11,353 nt of DNA from Alphaproteobacteria bacterium (GTDB taxonomy: Bacteria; Pseudomonadota; Alphaproteobacteria; CACIAM-22H2), in the NCBI GenBank assembly GCA_016869915.1, contig VGDA01000070.1:1-11353 (forward strand), written 5' to 3'. The position numbers and the translations under genes were made by a program. How positions within the stretch are numbered: the stretch's first letter is position 1; the number at the start of each line of letters is the position of its first letter. The notes beneath the pieces were generated by a model. It was not told the origin of the DNA. It saw only the letters and a list, made by a program, of their open reading frames with translations, and ran no database searches. Positions 1 to 7,045 of the stretch are shown here, one piece after another.

Positions 1-32
1 GCCGGCGCGCGCGCGGGCTAGGTTTCCGGCGC

Positions 33-578
33 ATGCTGATGCGCGCGGACCTCTCGGTCCTGTTCGTCGTCGACGTCCAGGAGCGCCTGCTGCCCGCGAT
101 GGCCGATCCCGAGGCCGTCGAGGCCGGGGCGGCGCGCCTCATGCGCGGCGCGCGGCGCATCGGCGTGCCGATCCTGGTGACGGAGCACTACCCGCAGGGG
201 ATCGGGCCGACCGTGGCCTCGCTTGCCGCGCTCTGCACGCCAGCGGAGCGGGCCGGGAAGATCCATTTCTCCTGCGCCGACGAGCCAGGGGTGCGCGACG
301 TCCTGTCGCTGATGGCGCAACGCCGCCAGGCCGTGCTCTGCGGCATCGAGGCGCATGTCTGCGTGCTGCAATCGGCGCTCGGCCTCGCCGCCGAGGGCTG
401 GGACGTCTTCGTCGTGGCGGACGCGGTGTCGTCGCGCCGCGCCGCCGACCGCGACGCGGGCCTGGCGCGGCTCGCGGCGAACGGCGTCGGCGTGGTCACC
501 GGCGAGATGGTGCTCTTCGAGTGGCTGCGCCGCGCGGGCACCGACGCTTTCCGCGACATCCTGGGGATGATCCGATGA
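33..578 (+). CDS. Isochorismatase-family cysteine hydrolase (ISOC-like)
   Basis: This 181-residue protein has the isochorismatase-like hydrolase fold, whose members are cytoplasmic enzymes using an Asp-Lys-Cys triad. The triad is visible as D14 (FVVDVQ), K76 (GKIHFS) and C110 (GIEAHVCVLQ). The EHYPQGIGPTV stretch near residue 51 and the VVADAVSSR segment resemble the ISOC1/ISOC2-type branch rather than dedicated nicotinamidases or siderophore isochorismatases, so the substrate is unknown. The length is normal for single-domain members. ATG 33 is chosen, but ATG 39 two codons later is equally possible; neither has a clear Shine-Dalgarno sequence in the few upstream bases. A TAG at 19-21, in the frame starting at base 1, could be the end of an upstream plus-strand gene of the same operon, but too little is visible to call it. 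The stop overlaps the next start (ATGA), so the two genes are probably co-translated. Confidence 0.9.
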   Translation: MLMRADLSVLFVVDVQERLLPAMADPEAVEAGAARLMRGARRIGVPILVTEHYPQGIGPTVASLAALCTPAERAGKIHFSCADEPGVRDVLSLMAQRRQAVLCGIEAHVCVLQSALGLAAEGWDVFVVADAVSSRRAADRDAGLARLAANGVGVVTGEMVLFEWLRRAGTDAFRDILGMIR

Positions 579-1273
579 CGCGCGCGCCGCTGGTGCTGCT
601 TCCCGGCCTGCTCTGCGACGCGGCGCTCTGGGCGCCCCAGGTCGCGGCGCTGTCCGACATCGCCGAGCCGCGCGTGGCCGACCTGGCGCGCGACGACGAC
701 ATCGGCGCGATGGCGGCGCGCGTGCTGGCGGAGGCACCGCCGCGCTTCGCGCTCGCCGGGCTGTCGATGGGCGGCTACGTCTCGTTCGAGGTCATGCGTC
801 GCGCCCCGGAGCGCGTGACGCATCTCGCTCTGCTCGACACCTCGGCGCGCCCCGACACGCCCGAGCGCGCGCAGGTCCGGCGCGACTTCATCGCCCTGGC
901 GCGCGGCGGCGGCTTCCGCGGCGTCACGCCGCGCCTGCTGCCGCAATGGGTGCATGCCTCGCGCATGTCCGACCCGGACTTCGTCGAGGCCGTGACCTCG
1001 ATGACGCTGCGCGTCGGCCGCGACGCCTTCATCCGCCAGCAGACCGCCATCCTCGGCCGCCCCGACAGCCGGCCCGGCCTGTCGCGCATCCGCGTGCCGA
1101 CGCTCGTCCTCTGCGGGCGGCAGGACCAGGCGACGCCGGTCGAGGTCGCGCGCGAGATCGCCGCGGACATCGAGGGCGCGCGGCTCGTGGTCGTCGAGGA
1201 ATGCGGCCACCTCGCGACGCTCGAGCGGCCGGCCGAGGTCTCGGCGGCGATGCGCGCATGGCTGTCGACGTGA
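575..1273 (+). CDS. Alpha/beta hydrolase
   Basis: This 232-residue soluble alpha/beta-hydrolase fold protein is a probable esterase, lactonase or similar hydrolase of undetermined substrate. The N-terminal LLPGLLCD supplies the oxyanion-hole region. The nucleophile elbow is GLSMGGY with S64. The acid is probably D184 in CGRQDQATP, and the base H212 in ECGHLATLE, giving a complete Ser-Asp-His triad. The region between about 95 and 165 is the variable cap. The start is ATG 575, which overlaps the TGA of the preceding hydrolase by 4 bases. An upstream in-frame GTG at 521 would add 18 residues lying wholly inside the previous gene and is not needed by the fold. It overlaps the following acetyltransferase gene by 16 bases, which supports one transcriptional unit of three small-molecule enzymes. 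Sequence alone does not identify the substrate. Confidence 0.9.
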   Translation: MTRAPLVLLPGLLCDAALWAPQVAALSDIAEPRVADLARDDDIGAMAARVLAEAPPRFALAGLSMGGYVSFEVMRRAPERVTHLALLDTSARPDTPERAQVRRDFIALARGGGFRGVTPRLLPQWVHASRMSDPDFVEAVTSMTLRVGRDAFIRQQTAILGRPDSRPGLSRIRVPTLVLCGRQDQATPVEVAREIAADIEGARLVVVEECGHLATLERPAEVSAAMRAWLST

Positions 1274-2208
1274 GCGGCGCGCCGTCCTTCCGCGACGCGA
1301 CGCGCGCCGACATCCCGGCCATCGTCGCGCTCAACGATTCCGCGCTGCCCCATGTCAACGAATTGCCGCCCGCGACCTGGCTGCGCTTCGTCGAGGGCGA
1401 GGCGAGGCTGCGCGTCGCGGCGGACGGCGCGGGCGGCATCGCGGCCTTCACCGCGGCGCTGCCGCCGGGCCGCGCCTATGGCAGCCACAACTACGCATGG
1501 TTCCAGCGCCGCATGGCGCGCTTCCTCTACCTCGACCGCATCGTGGTCGCCGCCGCCTTCCGCCGCGACGGCTGGGGCCGCGCCGCCTATCGCGACGTCT
1601 TCGCCTCCGCGCCGGACCCAGGCGCGCCGGTCGCCTGCGAGGTGAACCTCGACCCGCCCAACGATCCGAGCCTCGCCTTCCATGGCGGCCTCGGCTTCCG
1701 CGAGGTCGGGGTCCAGGTCGTGCCGGGCAGCGGCAAGCGCGTGGCGATGCTGGCGCGCAGGCCCGACGGCGTCGTCGAGCCCTCGCTGGCCGGGCCAGAC
1801 GACGGCGCGACTCTCCGGCGCGCGACGCCTGCGGATGCCGAAGCGGTGGCCGCGCATGTCGCCGCGGCGGACATCGCCGGTGCGCTCGCCTCCGGCCGCC
1901 TGCTCGCGCTCCTCGCGGAGCGCGCGGGCGAGGGCATCGTCGGGATCGCCGCGCTGGCGGACGAGGCATCGGGCGGCGCCGGCGCGGAGTGCTGCATCCT
2001 GGAGGCGCTGCATGTCGCGCCCGGGCTGCGCGGGCGCGGGATCGGCGCTCGCCTGGTCGCTGCCGCGCGGCGGGAGGCGAAGGCGCGCGGCCGTCGGCGC
2101 GTCGAGGCCGCGATCCCCGATGGCGTGCGTTCCCCCGCCGTGCTGGCCTTCTGCGCGACCAATGGCTTCGCGCCGGCCGGCCAGCGTATGCGGATCGAGC
2201 TCGCCTGA
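1258..2208 (+). CDS. Tandem two-domain GNAT N-acetyltransferase
   Basis: This 316-residue protein carries two GNAT (Gcn5-related) domains. Domain 1, about residues 10-165, has a motif-A acetyl-CoA pyrophosphate loop at 102-107 (RRDGWG) and a later PSLAFHGGLGF segment typical of the GNAT C-terminal half. Domain 2, about 185-316, has RGRGIG at 258-263 and AFCATNGF near 297. Both loops fit the R/Q-x-x-G-x-G/A pattern, so both could bind acyl-CoA, although domain 2 has a shortened N-terminal part. The first half resembles the predicted acetyltransferase group COG3818; the acceptor substrate is unknown. ATG 1258 is used as the start. GTG 1270, overlapping the upstream TGA as GTGA, is an equally plausible start giving 312 residues, and neither has an obvious ribosome-binding site. 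The gene ends 7 bases from the convergent VOC gene. Product class is confident, exact start is not. Confidence 0.85.
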   Translation: MAVDVSGAPSFRDATRADIPAIVALNDSALPHVNELPPATWLRFVEGEARLRVAADGAGGIAAFTAALPPGRAYGSHNYAWFQRRMARFLYLDRIVVAAAFRRDGWGRAAYRDVFASAPDPGAPVACEVNLDPPNDPSLAFHGGLGFREVGVQVVPGSGKRVAMLARRPDGVVEPSLAGPDDGATLRRATPADAEAVAAHVAAADIAGALASGRLLALLAERAGEGIVGIAALADEASGGAGAECCILEALHVAPGLRGRGIGARLVAAARREAKARGRRRVEAAIPDGVRSPAVLAFCATNGFAPAGQRMRIELA

Positions 2209-2221
2209 GCGCCGCTCAGGC
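2203..2221. terminator. Hairpin shared by two convergent genes
   Basis: An 8-bp perfect stem (GCCTGAGC and GCTCAGGC) closes on a 3-base GCC loop. The stem contains the TGA stop of the plus-strand acetyltransferase gene (2206-2208) and the stop of the minus-strand VOC gene (2216-2218). Its place between convergent genes suggests a bidirectional terminator, but no T-tract follows on either strand, so this is inference. Confidence 0.5.
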
Positions 2222-2614
2222 CGCGCGCGCGGTCTCGGCGAAGTTGAGCTCGATGGTCAGCCCGTTCGGGTCGACGACGAAGAGCTGCGTGATGCCGGTG
2301 CGCGGCACGATGCGCTCCTCCCACTTCACGTCCTCTCGCGCCAGCGTCGCGCGCATCGCGGCGAGGTCGACCGCCTCGAAGGCGATGTGGTCGAGGACGC
2401 CCGTGCCGTGCTGCCCCGCGCGCGCCGCGCGGGCGCCGTCGCTCACGTCGACGAGGTGCAGGACCGGCGTTCCCTCGAGGTAGATCCAGGCGCCCGGGAA
2501 GGCGAAGGGCGGTCGGTCGCCGGCCTTCATGCCGAGCACGCGGTCGTAGAACGCCACGGTCTCGGCGAGGCGCGTGGTGTGGATGTTGTAGTGCTCGATG
2601 CGCTTCAGCGGCAT
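2216..2614 (-). CDS. VOC family (glyoxalase/dioxygenase-fold) protein
   Basis: This 132-residue single-module vicinal-oxygen-chelate protein shows two beta-alpha-beta-beta-beta units. Candidate metal ligands sit at the usual four strand positions: H8 (EHYNIH), H53 (PVLHLV), H76 (LDHIAFE) and E122 (LTIELNF), followed or preceded by the typical DPNG turn at 115-118. Members act on small molecules as lyases, isomerases, dioxygenases or resistance proteins; the substrate here cannot be assigned. The ATG at 2614 is favoured over the longer frame because GGAGG lies 5 bases upstream and the fold begins right after it. It starts 34 bases downstream of the parE stop on the same strand, so it may be cotranscribed with parE. 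That link is probably chromosomal neighbourhood rather than shared function. Confidence 0.88.
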   Translation of the reverse strand: MPLKRIEHYNIHTTRLAETVAFYDRVLGMKAGDRPPFAFPGAWIYLEGTPVLHLVDVSDGARAARAGQHGTGVLDHIAFEAVDLAAMRATLAREDVKWEERIVPRTGITQLFVVDPNGLTIELNFAETARAA

Positions 2615-2648
2615 GGCGTCCTCCGTCCGGGTCGGCCCGCGACCGCGC

Positions 2649-4634
2649 TCAGATGTCGAGGTCGCGCGCGAGCTTCGCATTTTCCTGGATGAAGCGCAGC
2701 CGAAGCTCCGGCTTGCGGCCCATCAGGCTCTCGACCAGCCTCTCGGTCGGCTTGGCCTTGTCGGGGTCGATGCGCACCTGCAGCAGCGTGCGCCGGCCCG
2801 GCGCCATCGTCGTGTCCTTGAGCTGCGCGGGCGGCATCTCGCCCAGGCCCTTGAAGCGGCTGATCTCGACCTTTCCGCGGCCCTTGAAGCGCGTGGCCAT
2901 CAGCTCGTCCTTGTGCCGGTCGTCGCGCGCATAGGCGACCTGCCCGCCCTGCGCGAGGCGATAGAGCGGCGGCATCGCGAGGAAGAGCCGCCCATCGTCG
3001 ATCAGCCGCGGCATCTCGCGGTAGAAGAACGTCATCAGCAGCGAAGCGATGTGCGCGCCGTCGACGTCGGCGTCGGTCATGATGATGACGCGCTCGTAGC
3101 GCAGCTTCTCCCCGTCGTAGGTCGAACCCGTGCCGCAGCCCAGCGCCTGCACGAGGTCGGCGAGCTCCTGGTTCTGGCGCAGCTTGTCCACGGAGGCGCT
3201 CGCGACGTTCAGGATCTTGCCGCGCAGCGGCAGCACGGCCTGGGTGGCGCGGTCGCGCGCCTGCTTCGCGGAGCCGCCGGCGCTGTCGCCCTCGACCAGG
3301 AAGATCTCGGTGCCGCCCGCCGCGCTGGTCGAGCAGTCGGCGAGCTTGCCGGGCAGGCGCAGCTTGCGCGTCGCGCTCTTGCGCTGCATCTCCTTCTCGC
3401 TGCGCCGGCGGATGCGGTCCTCGGCGCGCTCGACGATGGCGTCGAGGAACTGCCGCCCGTTGGCGGGGTCGTCCGCCAGCCAGTGGTCGAAATGGTCCTT
3501 GATGACCGCGTCGACGACGCGCTGCGCCTCCGGCATGCCGAGGCGGTCCTTGGTCTGGCCCTGGAACTGCGGCTCGCGGATGAACAGCGACAGGAACACC
3601 ACCGCGCCGTCGCCGACGTCCTCGGCGGTGATCTGCTGCGCGCGCTTGTTGGCGAGGCGCTCGCCGTAGGCGCGCAGGGCGCGCGACAGCGCCGAGCGCA
3701 GGCCGAGCTCGTGCGAGCCGCCCTGCGGCGTCGGCACGGTGTTGACGTAGGAATGCGTCTCGCCGCGCTCGTCCCCCGGCCAGGCGACGGCCCATTCGAT
3801 GCGACCGAGGCCGTCGGGCAGCTTCTCCTCGCCGGAGAAGACCTTGCCCACGCAGGGCCGCTTCCCGATCGCCTCGGCGAGGGAGTCGGCGAGGCCGCCG
3901 GGGAAGCGCAGCACGGCCTCGGCGGGGACCTCGCCGTCCTTCACCAGCGACGGGTCGCAGGACCAGCGCAGTTCGACGCCGCGGAAGAGGAAGGCCTTGG
4001 CGCGCGCCATGCGGAAGATCGTGGCCGCCTTGAGACGCGCGCCCTTGCCGAAGATCTCGGGGTCGGGGTGGAAGCCGACGCTCGTGCCGCGGCGGTTCGG
4101 CGTGGTGCCGATCTTGCGCACCGGGCCCTTGGGGACGCCGCGGCTGTAGAGTTGCTGCCAGACGGTCTTCTCGCGCGCGACCTCGACGACCAGCTCGTCG
4201 GAGAGCGCGTTGACGACCGAGATGCCGACGCCGTGCAGGCCGCCCGCCGTCGAGTAGACCTTGTCCGAGAACTTGCCGCCGGAATGCAGCGTGGTGAGGA
4301 TCACCTCGAGCGCCGACTTGTCGCGGAACTTCGGGTGCGGGTCGACGGGTATGCCGCGGCCATTGTCGCGGATCGTGCAGGTGCCCTCTGCCGAGAGCTC
4401 GACCTCGATGCGGTCGGCGTGTCCTGCCACGGCCTCGTCCATCGCGTTGTCGAGCACCTCGGCGACGAGGTGGTGCAGCGCGCGCTCGTCGGTGCCGCCG
4501 ACATACATGCCGGGGCGGCGACGCACCGGCTCCAGGCCCTCGAGGACCTCGATGTCCTTGGCCGTGTAGCCGCCCGAGGCCGGGCCCGGCTTGTCCTTGT
4601 CGCGCTTCTTGCCGCCGCCGAAGAGGTCCGCCAT
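2649..4634 (-). CDS. parE: DNA topoisomerase IV subunit B (ParE)
   Basis: This is a 661-residue type IIA topoisomerase ATPase subunit, which acts with ParC to decatenate replicated chromosomes. The GHKL ATPase domain comes first: E59 and N63 in EVLDNAMDEA, D90 in DNGRGIPV, the ATP lid GLHGVGISVVNALS near 138, and the transducer QTK-loop lysine K362. The TOPRIM domain follows with E448 in EGDSAGGSAKQ and the acidic cluster D521/D523/D525 in TDADVDGAH. ParE rather than GyrB is favoured by the length, by AKQARDR after the EGDSAGGS motif, by the lack of the GyrB insertion, and by the DLDI C-terminus. The ATG at 4634 is preferred over an upstream TTG at 4667, although neither has a strong Shine-Dalgarno sequence. 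Residues 6-22 are a low-complexity charged tail. The gene diverges from the thioesterase operon. Confidence 0.96.
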   Translation of the reverse strand: MADLFGGGKKRDKDKPGPASGGYTAKDIEVLEGLEPVRRRPGMYVGGTDERALHHLVAEVLDNAMDEAVAGHADRIEVELSAEGTCTIRDNGRGIPVDPHPKFRDKSALEVILTTLHSGGKFSDKVYSTAGGLHGVGISVVNALSDELVVEVAREKTVWQQLYSRGVPKGPVRKIGTTPNRRGTSVGFHPDPEIFGKGARLKAATIFRMARAKAFLFRGVELRWSCDPSLVKDGEVPAEAVLRFPGGLADSLAEAIGKRPCVGKVFSGEEKLPDGLGRIEWAVAWPGDERGETHSYVNTVPTPQGGSHELGLRSALSRALRAYGERLANKRAQQITAEDVGDGAVVFLSLFIREPQFQGQTKDRLGMPEAQRVVDAVIKDHFDHWLADDPANGRQFLDAIVERAEDRIRRRSEKEMQRKSATRKLRLPGKLADCSTSAAGGTEIFLVEGDSAGGSAKQARDRATQAVLPLRGKILNVASASVDKLRQNQELADLVQALGCGTGSTYDGEKLRYERVIIMTDADVDGAHIASLLMTFFYREMPRLIDDGRLFLAMPPLYRLAQGGQVAYARDDRHKDELMATRFKGRGKVEISRFKGLGEMPPAQLKDTTMAPGRRTLLQVRIDPDKAKPTERLVESLMGRKPELRLRFIQENAKLARDLDI

Positions 4635-4650
4635 GTCCGTCCGTTCGATT

Positions 4651-4679
4651 CGCTGCCGAGGCGCCAAGCTGCGGCAGCG
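4651..4679. promoter_or_regulatory. Inverted repeat in the parE / thioesterase divergent gap
   Basis: A perfect 8-base inverted repeat (CGCTGCCG at 4651-4658 and CGGCAGCG at 4672-4679) flanks 13 bases that include a GGCGCC. It lies 17 to 45 bases upstream of the parE ATG, so it could be a hairpin in the parE leader or an operator between the two divergent genes. The gap spans 4635-4793. I see no convincing -35/-10 pair; TAGGAT at 4736-4741 is a weak -10 candidate for the plus-strand operon. Function is inferred only from symmetry and place. Confidence 0.35.
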
Positions 4680-4793
4680 GACTCCCCGCGATCAAGGCCC
4701 ACGTCGCGGTGTCGCGCCGGGCGGGTCGCCTGCGATAGGATCGCGCCGCGCGCGGCCGGTCCGGCCTGCGCGGCGGGGGCGGGAGCCAGCGAC

Positions 4794-5198
4794 GTGGAGC
4801 ACGAGAGCAGCGATCCGGCCGTGCCGCGGGGCGAGCCCTTCCTGCGCACCCTCGCGATGCCGGGCGACGCCAACCCGTCCGGCGACATCTTCGGCGGCTG
4901 GCTGCTCGCCCAGATGGACATCGCCGGCGGCATCGCCGCGTCGGAGCGCGCGCGCGGCCGCGTGGCGACCGTCTCGGTGGCGGCGATGACCTTCCACCTG
5001 CCTGTCCTCGTCGGCGACGTGCTGAGCTGCCATTGCGACATCAGGCGCGTCGGCCGCAGCTCGATCACCATCCATGTCGAGAGCTGGGTGCGCCGCTCGG
5101 GCGGCGGCGAGCACGTGAAGGTGACCGAGGGGCTGTTCACCTATGTCGCGATCGGCCCCGACCGGAGGCCTCGGCCCGTCGACGGGCCGGCCGCGTGA
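4794..5198 (+). CDS. YciA-like hotdog-fold acyl-CoA thioesterase
   Basis: This 134-residue protein hydrolyses acyl-CoA to free acid and CoA in the cytoplasm. LRTLAMPGDANPSGDIFGGW near residues 17-36 matches the signature of the YciA/ACOT hotdog family, with N27 and the catalytic aspartate D31 in place, followed by the long hotdog helix (LLAQMDIAGGIAAS). The downstream strands (ATVSVAAMTFHLPV and IDIRRVGRSSIT-like segment) complete a single hotdog domain. The start is GTG 4794: GGGAG lies 8 bases upstream, and the conserved block begins shortly after it, whereas the internal ATG at 4857 would cut into the signature. An open frame continues far upstream but only as the antisense of parE. The stop overlaps the GTG start of the first transporter. 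YciA-type enzymes prefer short to medium acyl chains; the substrate here is not visible. Confidence 0.9.
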   Translation: MEHESSDPAVPRGEPFLRTLAMPGDANPSGDIFGGWLLAQMDIAGGIAASERARGRVATVSVAAMTFHLPVLVGDVLSCHCDIRRVGRSSITIHVESWVRRSGGGEHVKVTEGLFTYVAIGPDRRPRPVDGPAA

Positions 5199-6097
5199 GC
5201 GCGGTGGCGCCGGGCGCGGCCCGGCCCTCGGGCGCGCGGCTGGGCATCGCGGTCGCGCTCGCCGCGATCACGATGTTCGCCCTGCTCGACGTGGTCAGCA
5301 AGGTGCTCGGCGCGCGCATGTCCGTGGTCCAGATCCTCTGGGTGCGCTTCGTGCTCTTCGTGCCGCTCGCCCTCGCGCTGGCCTGGCGCCCTGGCAGCGG
5401 GATAGCTTGGCGCAGCGGCGCGCCCTGGCTCCAGGTCGTGCGCGTCGTCGTGCTGCTCGTGGAGATGTGGTTCTTCCTCTCGGCCTTCGCGGCGATCCCG
5501 CTCGCCGACGCACACGCCATCGGCGCGTCCGCGCCGCTGCTCGTCACCGCGCTCTCGGTGCCCTTCCTCGGCGAGCGCGTGGGCTGGCGGCGCTGGACGG
5601 CGATCGGCGCCGGCTTCGCGGGCATGCTCGTCGTCGTGCGCCCGGGCTTCGCGGAGTTCAGCCTGCCGATGCTCTACGCGGTCGCGGGGGCCGTCCTCTG
5701 GGCCGTGTACCAGGTGCTGCTCAAGATCGTCGGGCGCGTCGACGGCGCCGCCACCACCGGCGTGTGGACGGCGGCGATCGGCGCCATCCTGCTGAGCGTC
5801 ATCGGGCCCTTCGCCTGGACGACGCCCGACGCCGGCGACTGGACGCTGCTCGTCGTCGCGGCGCTGCTGGGCGGCGTCGGGCACGTCGCCTACAGCCACG
5901 CCTTCAACCTCGCGCCCGCCTCGACGCTGCAGCCCTTCGCCTTCCTGCTGCTGGTCTATGCCGCGCTCTTCGGCTGGCTGTTCTTCGGCGACGTGCCGGA
6001 TCGCTGGACCGTCGCGGGCGCGGCGCTGATCGTCGCCAGCGGCCTCTACACCTTCCACCGCGAGCGCGTGCGCGCCGCGATGGGGCAGGGCGCGTGA
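5195..6097 (+). CDS. EamA/DMT-family transporter, copy 1
   Basis: This 300-residue integral inner-membrane protein of the drug/metabolite transporter superfamily has about ten hydrophobic segments in two EamA repeats (roughly residues 17-150 and 158-288). Visible family features include the ALLDVVSK segment in helix 1, the LADAHAIGASAPLLVTALSVPFLGERVGWRRW stretch split across helices 3-4, and the matching LAPASTLQPF plus GWLFFGDVPD in the second half. Substrate is unknown; family members export amino acids, nucleosides or other metabolites. The GTG 5195 start forms a GTGA overlap with the thioesterase stop and places helix 1 close to the N-terminus. No good ribosome-binding site is nearby, which fits translational coupling. 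It is directly followed by a closely related copy, so this is a tandem duplicate. Confidence 0.9.
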   Translation: MSAVAPGAARPSGARLGIAVALAAITMFALLDVVSKVLGARMSVVQILWVRFVLFVPLALALAWRPGSGIAWRSGAPWLQVVRVVVLLVEMWFFLSAFAAIPLADAHAIGASAPLLVTALSVPFLGERVGWRRWTAIGAGFAGMLVVVRPGFAEFSLPMLYAVAGAVLWAVYQVLLKIVGRVDGAATTGVWTAAIGAILLSVIGPFAWTTPDAGDWTLLVVAALLGGVGHVAYSHAFNLAPASTLQPFAFLLLVYAALFGWLFFGDVPDRWTVAGAALIVASGLYTFHRERVRAAMGQGA

Positions 6098-6978
6098 GCG
6101 CCGTGCCGCGCGACGAGGCCGCGTCCACGCGGCGCGGCATCATGGTGGTGCTGGCCGCGATCAGCCTCTTCGCCTGCGTCGACGTGCTCAGCAAGAAGCT
6201 CGGCAACATGATGCCGGTCGCGCTCGTGATCTGGGCCCGCTTCCTGCTCTTCGTGCCGATCTCGCTCGCGCTGGCCTGGCGGCCGGGCAGGGGCATCGCC
6301 TGGCGCAGCGGCCATCCGCGGCTGCAGTTCCTGCGCGGGCTCATCCTGCCGGTGCAGATGTGGCTCTTCGTCTCGGCCTTCGCCGCTCTTCCGCTGGCCG
6401 ACGTTCATGCGATCGGCGCCTCGGCGCCGCTGCTGGTGACGGCGCTCTCCGTGCCGCTGCTCGGCGAGCGCGTCGGCTGGCGGCGCTGGTGCGCGGTGCT
6501 GGCGGGGTTCTGCGGCGTGCTGCTGATAGTGCGGCCGGGCTTCGCCGAGGCGAGCCTGCCGATGCTCTACGTGGTCGCGGGCGCGGCGCTCTGGGCCTGC
6601 TACCAGGTCATCCTGAAGGTGGTCGGGAGGACCGACGGCGCCGCGACCACGGGCGTGTGGACCGCGGTCGTCGGCGCGGCCTTCTCGTCCTTCGCGGCGT
6701 GGTTCGCCTGGACGCCGCCCGACGCCACGGGCTGGGCACTGCTCGCCGCCGCGGCCGTGGTCGGCGGCGTCGGCCACATCGTCTACTCGCAGGCCTTCAA
6801 CCTCGCGCCGGCCTCCACGCTGCAGCCCTTCAACTACCTGCTGCTCGTCTATGCCGCGGTGCTGGGCTGGCTCTTCTTCGGCGACGTGCCGGATCCGTGG
6901 ACGATCGGCGGCGCGGCGGTCGTCGTCTCGGCAGGGCTCTACACATTCCATCGCGCGCGGCTGCGCGGGCCCGGCTGA
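6094..6978 (+). CDS. EamA/DMT-family transporter, copy 2
   Basis: This 294-residue membrane protein has the same two-EamA-repeat layout as the gene before it. My ungapped alignment by eye gives about 196 identical residues out of 277, roughly 70 percent, with near-identical blocks such as DVHAIGASAPLLVTALSV and NLAPASTLQPF. The differences lie mostly inside transmembrane helices 1, 3 and 6, which could change substrate choice. The GTG 6094 start overlaps the stop of copy 1 as GTGA, and both copies begin with the residues SAV after the start. The upstream AGGG near 6088 is a possible ribosome-binding site. It is the last gene of the thioesterase-transporter operon, followed by a GC-rich hairpin. 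Whether the two act separately or as a pair cannot be told from sequence; most EamA proteins of this size work without a partner. Confidence 0.9.
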   Translation: MSAVPRDEAASTRRGIMVVLAAISLFACVDVLSKKLGNMMPVALVIWARFLLFVPISLALAWRPGRGIAWRSGHPRLQFLRGLILPVQMWLFVSAFAALPLADVHAIGASAPLLVTALSVPLLGERVGWRRWCAVLAGFCGVLLIVRPGFAEASLPMLYVVAGAALWACYQVILKVVGRTDGAATTGVWTAVVGAAFSSFAAWFAWTPPDATGWALLAAAAVVGGVGHIVYSQAFNLAPASTLQPFNYLLLVYAAVLGWLFFGDVPDPWTIGGAAVVVSAGLYTFHRARLRGPG

Positions 6979-6988
6979 GGACCCTCGA

Positions 6989-7024
6989 CGGGAAAGGGCC
7001 GCGCCTCGCGGCGCGGCCCTCCCG
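6989..7024. terminator. Bidirectional GC-rich hairpin between convergent genes
   Basis: A perfect 11-bp stem (AGGGCCGCGCC at 6995-7005 with its complement at 7010-7020) closes on the tetraloop TCGC. It is extended by four more pairs (6989-6992 with 7021-7024) across an AA bulge. It sits 10 bases after the second transporter stop and 21 bases from the convergent glnA stop. A T-tract is missing on both sides, so it is a structure-only terminator call. Confidence 0.65.
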
Positions 7025-7045
7025 TGTCGTCGTCCGCCGGAGGCG

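Noticed and set aside
1..21. Tail of an upstream gene ending at TAG 19-21
   Set aside because: Only six codons are visible, with a composition (Ala/Gly/Arg) expected by chance in this DNA. Mentioned only as a possibility.
188..2013. Minus-strand open frames opposite the three-gene operon at the left
   Set aside because: The translations are rich in Arg, Ala and Gly without domain signatures, whereas the plus-strand frames show full catalytic motifs.
2598..4793. Very long plus-strand open frame opposite parE, continuous with the thioesterase
   Set aside because: It is in exact codon register with parE on the other strand. It stays open because the TTA, CTA and TCA codons that would give stops are rare in this GC-rich genome. 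Its translation is compositionally biased and matches no family; only the part from GTG 4794 is a gene.
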